Notes: generated from the letters alone by a model not told the origin. Positions 34,717 through 44,077 are shown, counted from the stretch's first letter. The stretch: DNA of 64,000 nucleotides from Saccharopolyspora rosea (GCF_025643595.1 NZ_CP102826.1:4340001-4404000); one strand, 5' to 3'. Numbers and translations: made by a program.

Positions 34717-36117
34717 TTACGAGTCCGAGTGCGGGCGCGCCGGATCGTCCTCCGAGTGGCGGGGCGCGGGAATCGCCTCTCGGAGGATGGTCCCGTGGTC
34801 GTGGTGCTCCGCACGACCACCGGGTCTCGGACGCCGTATCGGATCCACTGTGGATGGTGGGATGAAAACCGGTAGGCCATCGACGACCGTGATGGCCCAG
34901 TCCTGGCGGTGAACGGTGCGGTGGTGGTGGCCGCAGAGCATCACCATGTTGTCGAGGTCGGTGGATCCGCCGTCGATCCACGAGATGATGTGGTGCGCCT
35001 GCGGCGTTCCCGGTGGCCGGTCACAGCCGGGGAACGCGCACACGCCGTCGCGGTGCAGCAACGCGACGCGCAGGTGCACGGGAGCGGTCCGTTCCGCGCG
35101 CCCCACGGCCAGCGGCACACCGTCGGATCCGAGCACCACGGGTAGGACGTCGGCGTCGCAGGCGATCCGGCGGACGTTCTCGGGCGTGATCGGTTGGCCG
35201 GTGGCGTCGAGGGTGCCCGGCATCCGCGCCGCGTCCCCGACGTCCTTGCGGAGGTCGTCGAAGCCCACGGTGACGGTCAGCTGCGGGCTCTGACCGCCGG
35301 GGCGCGGCAGCCACTCGGCGTCGAGCAGGCGGTCCAGGACGCCCGCGAACGCGTCGGCGTTGCGCTTCGCCGCGGTGCGCGGGTCCGGTGCGCCGTCCTC
35401 CTGCGGTCGCGGCGCGGCCAGCGGTTCGAAGACGGCGCGGAACTTGGCCCCGGACTCCCGGTCCAGGCGGGCCCGGATCACGGTCATCCCGTCCGCTCCG
35501 ACCGAGTGGTGCAGTTCCCGGGCCTCCACCTGGTAGTCCTCGTCGGCCAGCGCTCCCTCCTCGTCGTGCAGGTAGCGGATCCGTTCGGCGAGTCGGGCCA
35601 GTTCACGTGGCGACAGCGCGTGCGCCTGCCCGGCCAGCACTCGCTCGATCTCCTCGCGGCTCCGCGCGTCGCACCACGACGGGAGTTTGCGCATTCCGTC
35701 CACGACGACCCGCGCGTGGGCCAGGCTGATCTCGCCCGCGCGCAACGCGTGCGCGGTCGCGGGCAGGTCGGCGGGCAGCGGCGCGCCCGACGGGTCGACG
35801 CGCTCCTCCACCCGGCGCGCCACCCGCACCCGCGAGGACGCCTCCTGGTGGTCGATGTTCAGCAGCGCCCGCAGCCAGCTCTCCGTGCTGCGCGCCCCTG
35901 CTTCGCGCGGCACACCGCGGCGCTCGACCTCGGCCAGCAACGCGAGTTGCCGCGCCAGCGCGGCGCGCAGCACCCGCTCGGTCTCCTGGATTTCCGCGAC
36001 CAACCGAGGCGACGACAGCACCGTCTCCTGTGGACTGTCCACGTCCACAGGAGCACCGCGAGTCGCCACCACCTCGGCCATACCCCCATGATCCACGCTC
36101 GAACTGGCGTTCACCAT
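34717..36117 (-). CDS. DUF222 / HNH endonuclease-signature protein
   Basis: 466 residues of the actinobacterial '13E12-like' type: an N-terminal DUF222 helical domain (~40-330) and a C-terminal HNH domain (~355-420) with CAFPGCDRPPGTPQAHHI, then LDNMVMLCGHHHRTVH, giving both zinc-binding Cys pairs and the catalytic His residues. These genes are multi-copy and sequence-variable in actinomycetes and are often near mobile DNA; their role is not established. Met13 (36081) is an alternative start. Divergent from a flavoenzyme gene. Confidence 0.85.
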   Translation of the reverse strand: MVNASSSVDHGGMAEVVATRGAPVDVDSPQETVLSSPRLVAEIQETERVLRAALARQLALLAEVERRGVPREAGARSTESWLRALLNIDHQEASSRVRVARRVEERVDPSGAPLPADLPATAHALRAGEISLAHARVVVDGMRKLPSWCDARSREEIERVLAGQAHALSPRELARLAERIRYLHDEEGALADEDYQVEARELHHSVGADGMTVIRARLDRESGAKFRAVFEPLAAPRPQEDGAPDPRTAAKRNADAFAGVLDRLLDAEWLPRPGGQSPQLTVTVGFDDLRKDVGDAARMPGTLDATGQPITPENVRRIACDADVLPVVLGSDGVPLAVGRAERTAPVHLRVALLHRDGVCAFPGCDRPPGTPQAHHIISWIDGGSTDLDNMVMLCGHHHRTVHRQDWAITVVDGLPVFIPPSTVDPIRRPRPGGRAEHHDHGTILREAIPAPRHSEDDPARPHSDS

Positions 36118-36248
36118 GACACGATCAGGTCATCGGCGGCAAAACGCCCGCACCGGGCGGAAACGTGCGACCGCACCGCGATCCGCACCCCACCGACCCG
36201 GCTATCCTGGATCTCCTGGCACCCCGATGGCGAGGAGGCCGTAGCGGC

Positions 36249-37397
36249 ATGAGCCATGACGTCGTCGAGTCGGTTCGCGAGCTCGTTCCCGCGGTCCGCG
36301 AGCGCGCGGAGCGGACGGAGGCCGACCGGCGGGTGTCCGACGAGGTGGTGGCCGCACTGCTCGAACGCGGCCTGTTCGGGATGGCGCTGCCGAAGCGGTA
36401 CGGCGGCACCGAGGCGCACCCGGTCGACTTCTTCACCGCGGTCCGCGCACTGGCCGCCGCTTGCCCCTCCACGGGGTGGGTCGCCTCGCTGCTGGGCGCC
36501 GCCCGGTGGCACCTCGCGATGCTCCCGCCGCAGGCCCAGGACGAGGTCTGGGACGGCACACCGGACGCCCTGGTGTCCGCTTCGTACGCCCCGTCCGGCC
36601 GACTCGTCCCGGTCGAGGGCGGCTACCGCCTGAGCGGGGAGTGGAAGTCGGTGCCCGGGGTGGACCACAGCACGTGGTGCATGCTCGGCTGCCTGGTGCT
36701 GGGCCAGGCCGAGGAACCGGTGGACTACCGGTCGGTGCTCGTGCCGCGCTCCGACTACCGGGTCGCCGAGGCGTGGAACGTCGTGGGGCTGCACGGCGCG
36801 GGCAGCCGGGACGTCACCGTGCGCGGCGCGTTCGTGCCCGCCCACCGCGTCTACGACTCCACGCGCCGCGACCGGTCGGCCGACGGGACGTCGATGCGGC
36901 TCATGCCGCTCGGGCCGCTGCACTGCGTGGCCGTGACGATGCCGGTCGTCGGCGCCGCCGAGGGGGCGTACGCGTACCACCTGGACCGGATGCGGCGCCG
37001 CAACGAGCTCAGCCGCGGCGGCCGTTCCGAGGACGGGGCCGCGCACGTCGCGGTGGCGCGCGGCGAGGCCGAGTTGGACGCCGCGGTGCTCCAGGTCGAA
37101 CGCGACCTGCGCGAACTGGTCGACCACGCCGAGCGCGGGGTGCCGGTGCCCAAGGAACTGCGGCTGCGGGCCCGGCGGGACCAGGTGCGCGCCACCGAAC
37201 GCTCGGTGGAGGCGCTGGACCTGCTGTTCAAGGTGGCGGGCGGGCATTCGGTGCGGATGGACGCGCCGATCCAACGGGCCTGGCGGGACGCGCACACCGC
37301 CGCGGCGCACGTCGCGAACAGCGCGGAGCTGCCGCTGTCGCTGTACGGCTGCTGGGCCCACGGCCTGGACGCCGACGACACCCTCCTGTTGGTCTGA
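36249..37397 (+). CDS. acyl-CoA-dehydrogenase-fold flavin monooxygenase (HsaA-like)
   Basis: 382 residues. The N-terminal domain has ERGLFGMALPKRYGG and ACPSTGWVASLLGAARWHLA, and the C-terminal four-helix domain has HSVRMDAPIQRAWRDAHTAA. This pattern fits group D two-component flavin monooxygenases (HsaA, p-hydroxyphenylacetate hydroxylase oxygenase) better than acyl-CoA dehydrogenases, since the usual catalytic Glu motif is not evident. No partner flavin reductase lies beside it. Start with GAGGAGG upstream. The IclR gene follows on the same strand after 112 bases. Confidence 0.75.
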   Translation: MSHDVVESVRELVPAVRERAERTEADRRVSDEVVAALLERGLFGMALPKRYGGTEAHPVDFFTAVRALAAACPSTGWVASLLGAARWHLAMLPPQAQDEVWDGTPDALVSASYAPSGRLVPVEGGYRLSGEWKSVPGVDHSTWCMLGCLVLGQAEEPVDYRSVLVPRSDYRVAEAWNVVGLHGAGSRDVTVRGAFVPAHRVYDSTRRDRSADGTSMRLMPLGPLHCVAVTMPVVGAAEGAYAYHLDRMRRRNELSRGGRSEDGAAHVAVARGEAELDAAVLQVERDLRELVDHAERGVPVPKELRLRARRDQVRATERSVEALDLLFKVAGGHSVRMDAPIQRAWRDAHTAAAHVANSAELPLSLYGCWAHGLDADDTLLLV

Positions 37398-37428
37398 ATC
37401 GCGTTGGCAGCGGCGGACATCCGTGCTT

Positions 37429-37463
37429 GCCGGTGCTCGCGGGAAGTGTCTAGTGTTGACACC
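37429..37463 (+). promoter_or_regulatory. promoter and operator candidate of the IclR gene
   Basis: TTGCCG (37429) and TAGTGT with an 18-base spacer form a promoter candidate. The -10 lies inside GTGTC-tagtgtt-GACAC, an inverted repeat that an IclR dimer could use for autoregulation. It lies about 50 bases upstream of the ATG at 37510. Confidence 0.4.
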
Positions 37464-37509
37464 GGGCGGTGACCGACATCACCCTCCTTCGGCGTTCCGA
37501 GGTGCACGA

Positions 37510-38397
37510 ATGACGAGCGATGAGGCCAGGACTGGACGGGGCGCCGCGCCCGCGGACCGCCGGGACGAGCGCGGCGGCATCTCCTCTCCCCCGTCGATGG
37601 TGGAGCGGATGACGCTGGTCCTCGACGCGTTCGGGGACCGCGCGGCGCGACTGCGGCTCGACGAGATCGCACTGCGCACCGGGCTGCCGCGCTCCACCTC
37701 GCACCGCATCCTCGACCAGTTGGTGCGCCTGGGCTGGTTGACGCACTCCTCGAACGGCTACGCGCTGGGGCGCCGGTCGCTGCGCCTCGGCGGGCGCCTC
37801 GACGACACCGCAGAGCTGCGCGCGGCGGCCGCGCCGGTGCTGGAGAAGCTGCACGGCGGCACCGGGCGCGTCGTGTGCCTCGGGGTGCTGGACGGCGCCA
37901 ACGTGGTGTTCCTGGACCGGATCGGCGGGGCGGGCGCGGCGCTGCCCTCGCACGTGGGCGGGCGCGCGCCCGCGCACGCGACCGCGCTGGGCAAGGCGAT
38001 GCTCGCCCGGTTGTCGCCGGAGGACGTGGATTCGGTGTTCCGGCGGGGCTTGCGACCGCGCACGCACGCCACCATCACGGACCTGGCGGTGCTGCACCGG
38101 GAACTGCAGCGGGTGCGGACCCGGCACGGGCTGGCTTTCGAACGGGACGAGCACGCGGTGGGCGTCTCCGGTGTCGCGGTGGCGATCAGCGGAGGGGAAC
38201 GGATCGGCGGGATCTGCGTCTACGAACCGACGGCGGGCGGGTCACCGGAGCGGCTGGCGCCGCTGGTGCGCGACGCCGCCACCAGGATCGCCCGGCGGCT
38301 GGCCCCGGACCACGCGGTCGCCGAGCCGGTGCCGGCACCCGGCACCGGGATCATGAAGCGGTTCCTGGAAGTCCTCGACGAGGACGCCATCGTCTAG
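37510..38397 (+). CDS. IclR-family regulator
   Basis: 295 residues: a disordered polar N-terminus (~1-30), winged helix ~35-100 (LDEIALRTGLPRSTSHRILD) and effector domain with GRAPAHATALGKAMLA and GVSGVAVAISGGERIGGICV. It lies downstream of the HsaA-like flavoenzyme and convergent with the carboxylase remnant; its target could be the flavoenzyme gene or itself. Start at ATG 37510. Confidence 0.87.
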   Translation: MTSDEARTGRGAAPADRRDERGGISSPPSMVERMTLVLDAFGDRAARLRLDEIALRTGLPRSTSHRILDQLVRLGWLTHSSNGYALGRRSLRLGGRLDDTAELRAAAAPVLEKLHGGTGRVVCLGVLDGANVVFLDRIGGAGAALPSHVGGRAPAHATALGKAMLARLSPEDVDSVFRRGLRPRTHATITDLAVLHRELQRVRTRHGLAFERDEHAVGVSGVAVAISGGERIGGICVYEPTAGGSPERLAPLVRDAATRIARRLAPDHAVAEPVPAPGTGIMKRFLEVLDEDAIV

Positions 38398-38407
38398 TCC
38401 ACAGTGG

Positions 38408-40687
38408 TCACCAGGTGTCCAGGACGGCGCGGGCGCGCGGGTTGACCCATCCCCGACGCGGCACCGGTGGGAGGGCGCGCAGCAGCACGTCGCGGGTCTC
38501 CGCCGGGTCGATCACGTCGTCGACCTCCAGGTGCATCGCGGTGTTGAGGGCGCTGCCGTTCTCATACATCTCGGCGACCAGCTCGTCGAAGCGGCGCTGC
38601 CGCAGGTCCGGGTCGGCGATGGCGTCGAGTTCCCGGCGGAACCCGAGCCGCACGGCACCTTCCAGGCCCATGCCGCCGAACTCGCCGCTGGGCCAGGACA
38701 CCGCCAGGGCAGGTCGGTGCAGGCTGCCGCCTGCCATCGCCATCGCGCCGAGCCCGTAGCTCTTGCGCAGCACGACCGCGGCGATCGGGACGGTCAGGTG
38801 CGCTCCGCGGACGAACAGGCGGCCGAAGTGCCGCACGGTGGCGGTCTTCTCCGCCTCCGGGCCGACCATGAAGCCCGGCGTGTCGCACAGCGAGACCACC
38901 GGCAGCCCGAAGACCTCGCACAGCTGCAGCATGCGCGCGAGCTTGTCCGCGCCGTCGGCGTCGATGGCGCCTCCCAGCACCGCCGGGTTGTTGGCGATCA
39001 GGCCCATCGGGCGACCCGCGATGCGGACCAGCGCGGTGACCGCGCACCGGCCGAAGGACGGTCGGAGTTCGAGCACCGAACCGGTGTCGCAGAGCAGGTC
39101 GATGGCGTCGTGGACGTCGTAGACCCGTTTGCGGTTCTCCGGCACCACGTGGCGCAGTGCGCGCTGGTCGGGTGCGGTGTGCCCGGGCAGGTCGCCCTGG
39201 AAGTAGGTCAGGTAGCGCCGGGCCGCGGCGACCGCGGCGGCTTCGTCGTCGACGGCGATGTCCACCACGCCGTTGCGGGTGTGCACGTCGATCGGCCCGA
39301 CGTCCTCGGGCGCGTGCACGCCCAGCCCGCCGCCCTCGATCATCGCCGGGCCGCCCATGCCGATGGTGGAGTCGCGGGTGGCGATGACGACGTCGCAGGT
39401 CCCCAGCAGCGCCGCGTTGCCCGCGAAGCAGCGTCCGGCGGCGATGCCGACGGTGGGCACCCGACCGCTGAGTTCGCCGAGCGCCAGGAAAGAGGGCGTG
39501 GTCAACCCGCCGCTCTTGGGCACGTCGACGTCGCCCGGCCTGCCGCCGCCGCCTTCGGCGAACAGCACGACGGGGTACTCGTGCCGCCCGGCGACTTCCA
39601 GGATCCGGTCGGTCTTGCGGTGGTTGAAGTGCCCCTGCGTCCCGGCGAGCACCGTGTAGTCGTAGGCGAGGACCGCGCAGGTGCTGCGCTCGGGTCCGAA
39701 CAGCGCGCCGTTGACGCTGCCGACGCCGGTGACCATGCCGTCGGCCGGGGTGTTGCGCACGAGGTCGTCGGCTTCGCGGCGCCTGCGCTGGGCGGCGACC
39801 GCGAAACCGCCGTATTCGGTGAAGGTGTCCGGGTCGACCAGGTCGGCGATGTTCTCCCGCGCGGTGCGCATGCCGCGTTCCCGGCGCTTGCGCACCGCCT
39901 CCGGGCGGCGCTCGTCGGACAGCAGCGCCCGGCGTTCGAGCACGCGCGCCAGGTCCGGGCGGATGTGGGCGGGATCGGGCCGGTCGTCGGCGGGTGCGGC
40001 CAGGGCGGCGTCGTCGCTTTCCCGCACGAGCACCACGGGAGTTCCCGCGTCGACGACGTCGCCTTCCCGCACCCGCACCCGCACGACGTGTCCGCCGCGG
40101 TCGGCGCGGACGAGGTGGTGCATCTTCATCGCCTCCAACGTGACCACGGCCTGCCCCGGCGCGACCGGGTCGCCGTCGGCGACGTCGACGGAGACGACGG
40201 ATCCGCTCATCGGCGCGGTCACGCTCCCGTCCGGCTCCGCAGCGGATTCGGCGGCCGGACCGGCGAGCTCCGCCCAGTGCTCGTCCACGTAGGACGTCGT
40301 GCAGCTCCCGGCGGCGAAGTCCGCGCTGCCCAGCACGGCTCGTTGGACGGCCAGGTTGGTGGCCACGCCGTCGATGCGCGTCTCGGCGAGGGCGCGCAGC
40401 GCGCCGCGCCGCGCGGCGTCCGGATCGCTGTCGTGCACGACGATCTTGGCCAGCAGCGGGTCGAACCCGGGGTGCACGCGGTGACCGGCGCGAGCGGCGG
40501 TGTCGACGCGGATGCCGCGCCCGGCGGGCAGGTCGAACCGCTCCAGCACCCCCGAGCGCGGCAGCACCTCTCCACCGGGGGTCATCGTCTCGGCGTTGAT
40601 CCGCACCTGCAGCGCGGCGCCGCGCGGTGCCGGAACCGCGTCCTGGGTGAGGCCGAGGTCGGCCAGGCTCGCCCCGGCCCGCAGTAG
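38408..40687 (-). pseudogene. single-chain acyl-CoA carboxylase, 5'-truncated (BC N-terminus lost)
   Basis: From 40687 the minus strand reads LLRAGASLADLGL then QVRINAETMTPGGEV and FDPLLAKIVVH, the C-terminal part of a biotin carboxylase domain. A biotin-carrier domain follows (VTLEAMKMHHLV; biotin-lysine codon at 40124-40126), then complete carboxyltransferase N and C lobes (GYTVLAGTQGHFNH-type region, DTPGFMVGPEAEK). This order matches the fused long-chain acyl-CoA carboxylases of actinobacteria, but the ~310 N-terminal residues with the ATP-grasp site and start codon are missing. The frame runs directly out of a truncated ligase in another frame. Biotin carboxylation is impossible; a carboxyltransferase-only product is conceivable. 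Confidence 0.75.
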
Positions 40688-41961
40688 CCGGTGAGCAGCG
40701 AGGGCGTGCGGATGCGGATCTCGCCGCGCTGTCCGAGCGGCAGCGGCTCCTCGGTGCCGGGGTCGACGACCACGAACTCGGTGCCGGGCACCGGGAGTCC
40801 GCAGAACACCGGCTCGGACCGCAGATCCCGGTCGTCCTCGGCGAAACCGCAGGTGATGGTGTCGGCGGTGTGCGTCTCGGTCATGCCGTAGGACGCTTCG
40901 CGCAGCACGCTGTGCGCGCCGACCGCCTCGGCCCAGCGGTGCCGCAGTTCGGGGGTGAGCTTGCGAACGAACGACATCGTGCGCGGGTTGTCCACACTGG
41001 ACAGGTCGTGGTGGCCGAACGCCGGGTGCGCCATCAGTTCGACGTAGTTGTCGACGGTGCCGATCATGTCGGTGACCCGGTACCGCTCGACCGCGCGCAG
41101 CACCGCCTCGGCGTCCCACCGCGCGAGCAGCACGACCGTGGCGCCGTGCACGATCGGCACGAGGATCCCGGTGTCCTCGCCGGCGATCCAGAAGATCGGG
41201 ACGTGGACCAGGAAGACGTCGGGGCCGCGGTGCCTGCGCGGCGGTCGCGCGGCGCCGGCGGTCACCGCGGTGTAGAGCATGTGCCGTTGGGTGTGCTGGC
41301 AGCCCTTGGGCATTCCGGTGGTCCCGCCCGTGTAGTTCAGCGCGGCGAGCGCGTCCAGGTCGGACTCGCGCTGCTCGGCGCGCGGCGCGGCGCGCACCCG
41401 GTGCCACTGGCCGCCGGGGGCCGGTGTGCGCAGCGCTGCGGGCAGCGGCAGCGGCGGTTCGGCGGGCAGCAGGTCGGTCGGCGAGGTGGGGAGCACCTCG
41501 CGCAACGGCGTTCCGGCGCGGACTTCTTCGACCAGCGGGAGCAGTTCGGTGGCGGCGACCAGCACCTCGACACCCGCGTCGGTGAGCTCGTGGGCGAGTT
41601 CGTGGCGCCGGAACATCGGGTTCACCGGCACGTGCACGGCGCCGTGCTTGAGGATGCCCATCATCGCGATGACGAACTGGGGGCAGTTCGGCAGCAGCAC
41701 CCCCACCCGGTCGCCGCGCCGCACCCCGACCTCGGCCAGCCACCCGGCGAACCGGTCGGACAGCTCGTCGAGTTCGGCGTAGCTGATCTCGGTGCCGTAG
41801 TAGACGATCGCGGTCCGCTGCGGTGCGTGCACCGCCCAGTGCCGCAGGTGGTCGGTGATCGGGCGCTCGCCGAGGGGGTGGGTCACCTCCCGCGGGATGC
41901 CCTCCGGCCAGTTGCGCTGCTGCCGCGCGCGGAGATCCGCGAGATGGGCGCCCACGTCCAC
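40582..41961 (-). CDS. AMP-forming acyl-CoA ligase, C-terminally truncated
   Basis: A GTG at 41961 with GGGGAGG upstream opens an ANL ligase: NYTGGTTGMPKG, SYGMTETHTADTITCGF and GEIRIRTPSLLTGY follow normally to residue ~426. There the frame enters carboxylase DNA out of frame and ends at 40582 after 33 unrelated residues (459 total). The C-terminal subdomain with the hinge and catalytic lysine is gone, so the thioester step should fail. A TetR-type operator lies 23 bases upstream. Intact relatives probably precede an acyl-CoA carboxylase gene; the two are fused here by a deletion. Confidence 0.75.
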   Translation of the reverse strand: MDVGAHLADLRARQQRNWPEGIPREVTHPLGERPITDHLRHWAVHAPQRTAIVYYGTEISYAELDELSDRFAGWLAEVGVRRGDRVGVLLPNCPQFVIAMMGILKHGAVHVPVNPMFRRHELAHELTDAGVEVLVAATELLPLVEEVRAGTPLREVLPTSPTDLLPAEPPLPLPAALRTPAPGGQWHRVRAAPRAEQRESDLDALAALNYTGGTTGMPKGCQHTQRHMLYTAVTAGAARPPRRHRGPDVFLVHVPIFWIAGEDTGILVPIVHGATVVLLARWDAEAVLRAVERYRVTDMIGTVDNYVELMAHPAFGHHDLSSVDNPRTMSFVRKLTPELRHRWAEAVGAHSVLREASYGMTETHTADTITCGFAEDDRDLRSEPVFCGLPVPGTEFVVVDPGTEEPLPLGQRGEIRIRTPSLLTGYCGPGRAWPTSASPRTRFRHRAAPRCRCGSTPRR

Positions 41962-41983
41962 ATCGGCCTCCCCGAAGTCGCAT

Positions 41984-41997
41984 ACCGACCAGTCGGT
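41984..41997. promoter_or_regulatory. TetR-type operator upstream of the truncated ligase
   Basis: ACCGAC-CA-GTCGGT is a perfect palindrome with 6-base arms, 23 bases upstream of the ligase start and 43 bases past the cupin stop. It closely resembles the site at 21372-21391, suggesting one regulator for both loci. Confidence 0.5.
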
Positions 41998-42040
41998 CGC
42001 CGAAGGACAGCGTGATCGCGGGCGCCCCGCGTGTCAAGGG

Positions 42041-42496
42041 TCACTCGGGCAGCGCGTACAGCTCCGGGAGGTTGACCACGATGGCTTCCTGGGTGCTGCG
42101 GGCGATGACCACGACGGCCTCCTCGTCGGGGTCCGGGTTCTCCTCGCGGTGCGGGACGTAGGGCGGGACGAAGATGTAGTCGCCGGGCTCGGTCCGGATC
42201 CGGACCTCCTGCTCGCCGTCGTGGAAGACGAACTCCGGGTGCCCGCGCACCACGTGGATCGCCGTCTCCGACTCGCCGTGGTGGTGGTTGTCCGAGGCGG
42301 TGGCCGGGGCGACGTGCGTCTGCCCCATCCAGATCTTCTCCGAACCGACCAGGTCCCCGCTGACCGCGGCGAGCCGCCGCATTCCCGTGGTCTGCGCCGT
42401 CCCGGCGTCCAGATCGGCGGCCCGCACGTGGTGCAGGCGGGCGCGCAGCGGGCCGCGGGCGGGCAGGTCGGGGTGGAACGCGTCGTGCTGGGCCAT
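42041..42496 (-). CDS. single-domain cupin protein
   Basis: 151 residues. Cupin motif 1 is visible as NHHHGESETAIHVVRGHPEF (metal-ligand His and Glu) and motif 2 as PGDYIFVPPYVPHREENP (His). Small cupins of this type bind a divalent metal and act as dioxygenases, isomerases or sensors; nothing here identifies the substrate. It sits 79 bases upstream of the ligase-carboxylase pair on the same strand and is divergent from the phosphopantetheinyl transferase. Confidence 0.85.
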   Translation of the reverse strand: MAQHDAFHPDLPARGPLRARLHHVRAADLDAGTAQTTGMRRLAAVSGDLVGSEKIWMGQTHVAPATASDNHHHGESETAIHVVRGHPEFVFHDGEQEVRIRTEPGDYIFVPPYVPHREENPDPDEEAVVVIARSTQEAIVVNLPELYALPE

Positions 42497-42546
42497 GGAC
42501 TCCTCCTCGCGCGGTCGCGCCCAGGATATCGACCGCTGCGACTACG

Positions 42547-43233
42547 GTGGTCGCCGTGCACGAGAACCCCGCCGTGATCGCGACGCTGCTGCCCGACGCC
42601 GCCCGCAGCGCGGAGGCGTTCGGCGATCCGCCGGAGGCGGTGCTGCTGCCGGAGGAGGAGCCGCTCGTGGCGCGGGCCGTGGACAAGCGGCGGCGCGAGG
42701 TCACCACGGCCCGCTGGTGCGCCCGCCGGGCGCTGGCGGAGTTGGGCGTGCCGCCCGCGCCGGTGCCGCGCGGCGAGCGCGGCGAACCGGTGTGGCCGGA
42801 CGGCGTCGTCGGCAGCCTCACGCACTGCGACGGCTACCGGGCCGCCGTGGTGGGCCGCGCCGAGCAGGTGCTCACCGTCGGCATCGACGCCGAGCCGGAC
42901 GGTCCGTTGCCGGACGGCGTGCTCGACGTCGTGTCGCTGCCCGCCGAACGCGCCCGCCTCACCGAACTGTCCACAGCGGACCCATCCCGGAACTGGGACC
43001 GGTTGTTGTTCTGCTGCAAGGAGTCCGTCTACAAGGCGTGGTTCCCGCTGACCCGCGAGTGGCTGGGTTTCGAAGACGCGCGGATCGACGTCGACCCGGC
43101 CGCGGGCACCTTCACCGCGCACCTGCTGCGCCCGGCGCCCGAGGTGGGCGGTGCCCCGCTGACCGGGTTCTCCGGTCGCTGGACGACCGGTCGCGGGCTC
43201 GTGGTGGCCGCGATCGTCCGGCAGCGGACGTGA
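42547..43233 (+). CDS. 4'-phosphopantetheinyl transferase (EntD/Sfp type)
   Basis: 228 residues with the three family motifs: KRRREVTTARWCARRAL and SLTHCDGYRAAVVG near the N-terminus, VGIDAEP (Mg-binding Asp/Glu), and LLFCCKESVYKAWFPLT (KE..YK). It transfers phosphopantetheine from CoA to carrier-protein serines. No PKS, NRPS or carrier protein is in the window, so its targets lie elsewhere. GTG start, with a second GTG nine bases on; no ribosome site is evident. Confidence 0.9.
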   Translation: MVAVHENPAVIATLLPDAARSAEAFGDPPEAVLLPEEEPLVARAVDKRRREVTTARWCARRALAELGVPPAPVPRGERGEPVWPDGVVGSLTHCDGYRAAVVGRAEQVLTVGIDAEPDGPLPDGVLDVVSLPAERARLTELSTADPSRNWDRLLFCCKESVYKAWFPLTREWLGFEDARIDVDPAAGTFTAHLLRPAPEVGGAPLTGFSGRWTTGRGLVVAAIVRQRT

Positions 43234-43256
43234 TCTACCGGCTCGGCAGCGCCGCT

Positions 43257-43376
43257 TCAGTTGACGGTGGTCTTCACCAACCGCAGGCCGAGCACCCGCT
43301 GGTAGAACTCGGCGTTGCGCCGAGGGTTCCCGGCGATGGCGGTGACGTGGTGCAGACCGCTGGTGGCGATGGCCAT
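43257..43376 (-). pseudogene. N-terminal remnant of a VOC ring-cleaving dioxygenase
   Basis: An ATG with GGAGGG upstream encodes 39 residues: SGLHHVTAIAGNPRRNAEF then YQRVLGLRLVKTTVN and a stop. This is the first beta-alpha-beta unit of the glyoxalase/VOC dioxygenases that usually reach ~310 residues. The similarity breaks exactly at the stop, only 23 bases from the phosphopantetheinyl-transferase stop, so the rest has been deleted. Quinone-linked VOC dioxygenases often neighbour WrbA-like reductases and MarR regulators, as here. Confidence 0.7.
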
Positions 43377-43434
43377 CGCGCCCTCCGTTCGCCGGGGCCG
43401 CGCGGTGCCCCCGGTACCGCGCGGCCCGGCTGCG

Positions 43435-44043
43435 TCAGGCGCTGCGCAGCGCCCGGGTGATGGTGACGACGCGGCGCGCCTGGACCGCGGCGGCGGCGCG
43501 GGTGGTGTCGTCGACCTTGTTCTGGCCCTGCGCGTCGACGTGGCTGGTGCCGTACGGGTTGCCGTCGGCGAACTTGGCGCCGTCGGTGTAGCCGGGCGCC
43601 ACCACGATGCCGCCGAAGTGGTGGAACGAGTTGTACAGCGCCAGCAGGGTGGACTCCTGGCCGCCGTGCGCGGTGGCGCTGGAGGTGAAGCCGCTGTAGA
43701 CCTTGTCGGCCAGCTTGCCCTGCGCCCACAGCCCGCCGAGGGTGTCGATGAACTGCTTGAGCTGCGAGGCGATGTTGCCGAAGCGGGTCGGCGAGCCGAA
43801 GATCACCGCGTCGGCCCACTCCACGTCGTCCGGGGTGGCTTCGGGGATCGAGCGGGTGGCCTCGACGTTGGCCCGCCACGCCGGGTTGGCGTCGATCGCC
43901 GAGTCGGGGGCCAGCTCGGGCGCGCGGCGCAGCCGGACCTCGGCGCCGGCCGCTTCGGCCTCGGCGACCAGGGTGTTGGCGATCTCGGTACCGGTCCCGG
44001 TGGACGAGTAGTAGATGACGCTGAGCTTGACGGGGTTGCTCAT
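43435..44043 (-). CDS. wrbA: NAD(P)H:quinone oxidoreductase, WrbA type
   Basis: 202 residues from an ATG at 44043. Flavodoxin-like fold: IYYSSTGTGTEIANTLVAEA binds FMN phosphate, FGSPTRFGNIASQLKQFID and FTSSATAHGGQESTLLALY are WrbA signatures. The tetramer reduces quinones by two electrons, avoiding semiquinone radicals. Divergent from a MarR regulator and upstream of the VOC remnant, it looks like the surviving part of a quinone/phenol stress module. Confidence 0.93.
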   Translation of the reverse strand: MSNPVKLSVIYYSSTGTGTEIANTLVAEAEAAGAEVRLRRAPELAPDSAIDANPAWRANVEATRSIPEATPDDVEWADAVIFGSPTRFGNIASQLKQFIDTLGGLWAQGKLADKVYSGFTSSATAHGGQESTLLALYNSFHHFGGIVVAPGYTDGAKFADGNPYGTSHVDAQGQNKVDDTTRAAAAVQARRVVTITRALRSA

Positions 44044-44077
44044 CGGAACTCCTTCGCTCGGGGCACAGCCCCTTATC

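Noticed and set aside
37456..37461. TTGACA as the -35 of the IclR gene
   Set aside because: No -10 is found at 16-18 bases downstream; TTGCCG/TAGTGT fits better.
38408..42037. A single 1209-residue fusion protein
   Set aside because: Only the part below 40687 is real carboxylase; above it, the coding frame is the ligase in another frame, so the apparent fusion is a chance open frame.
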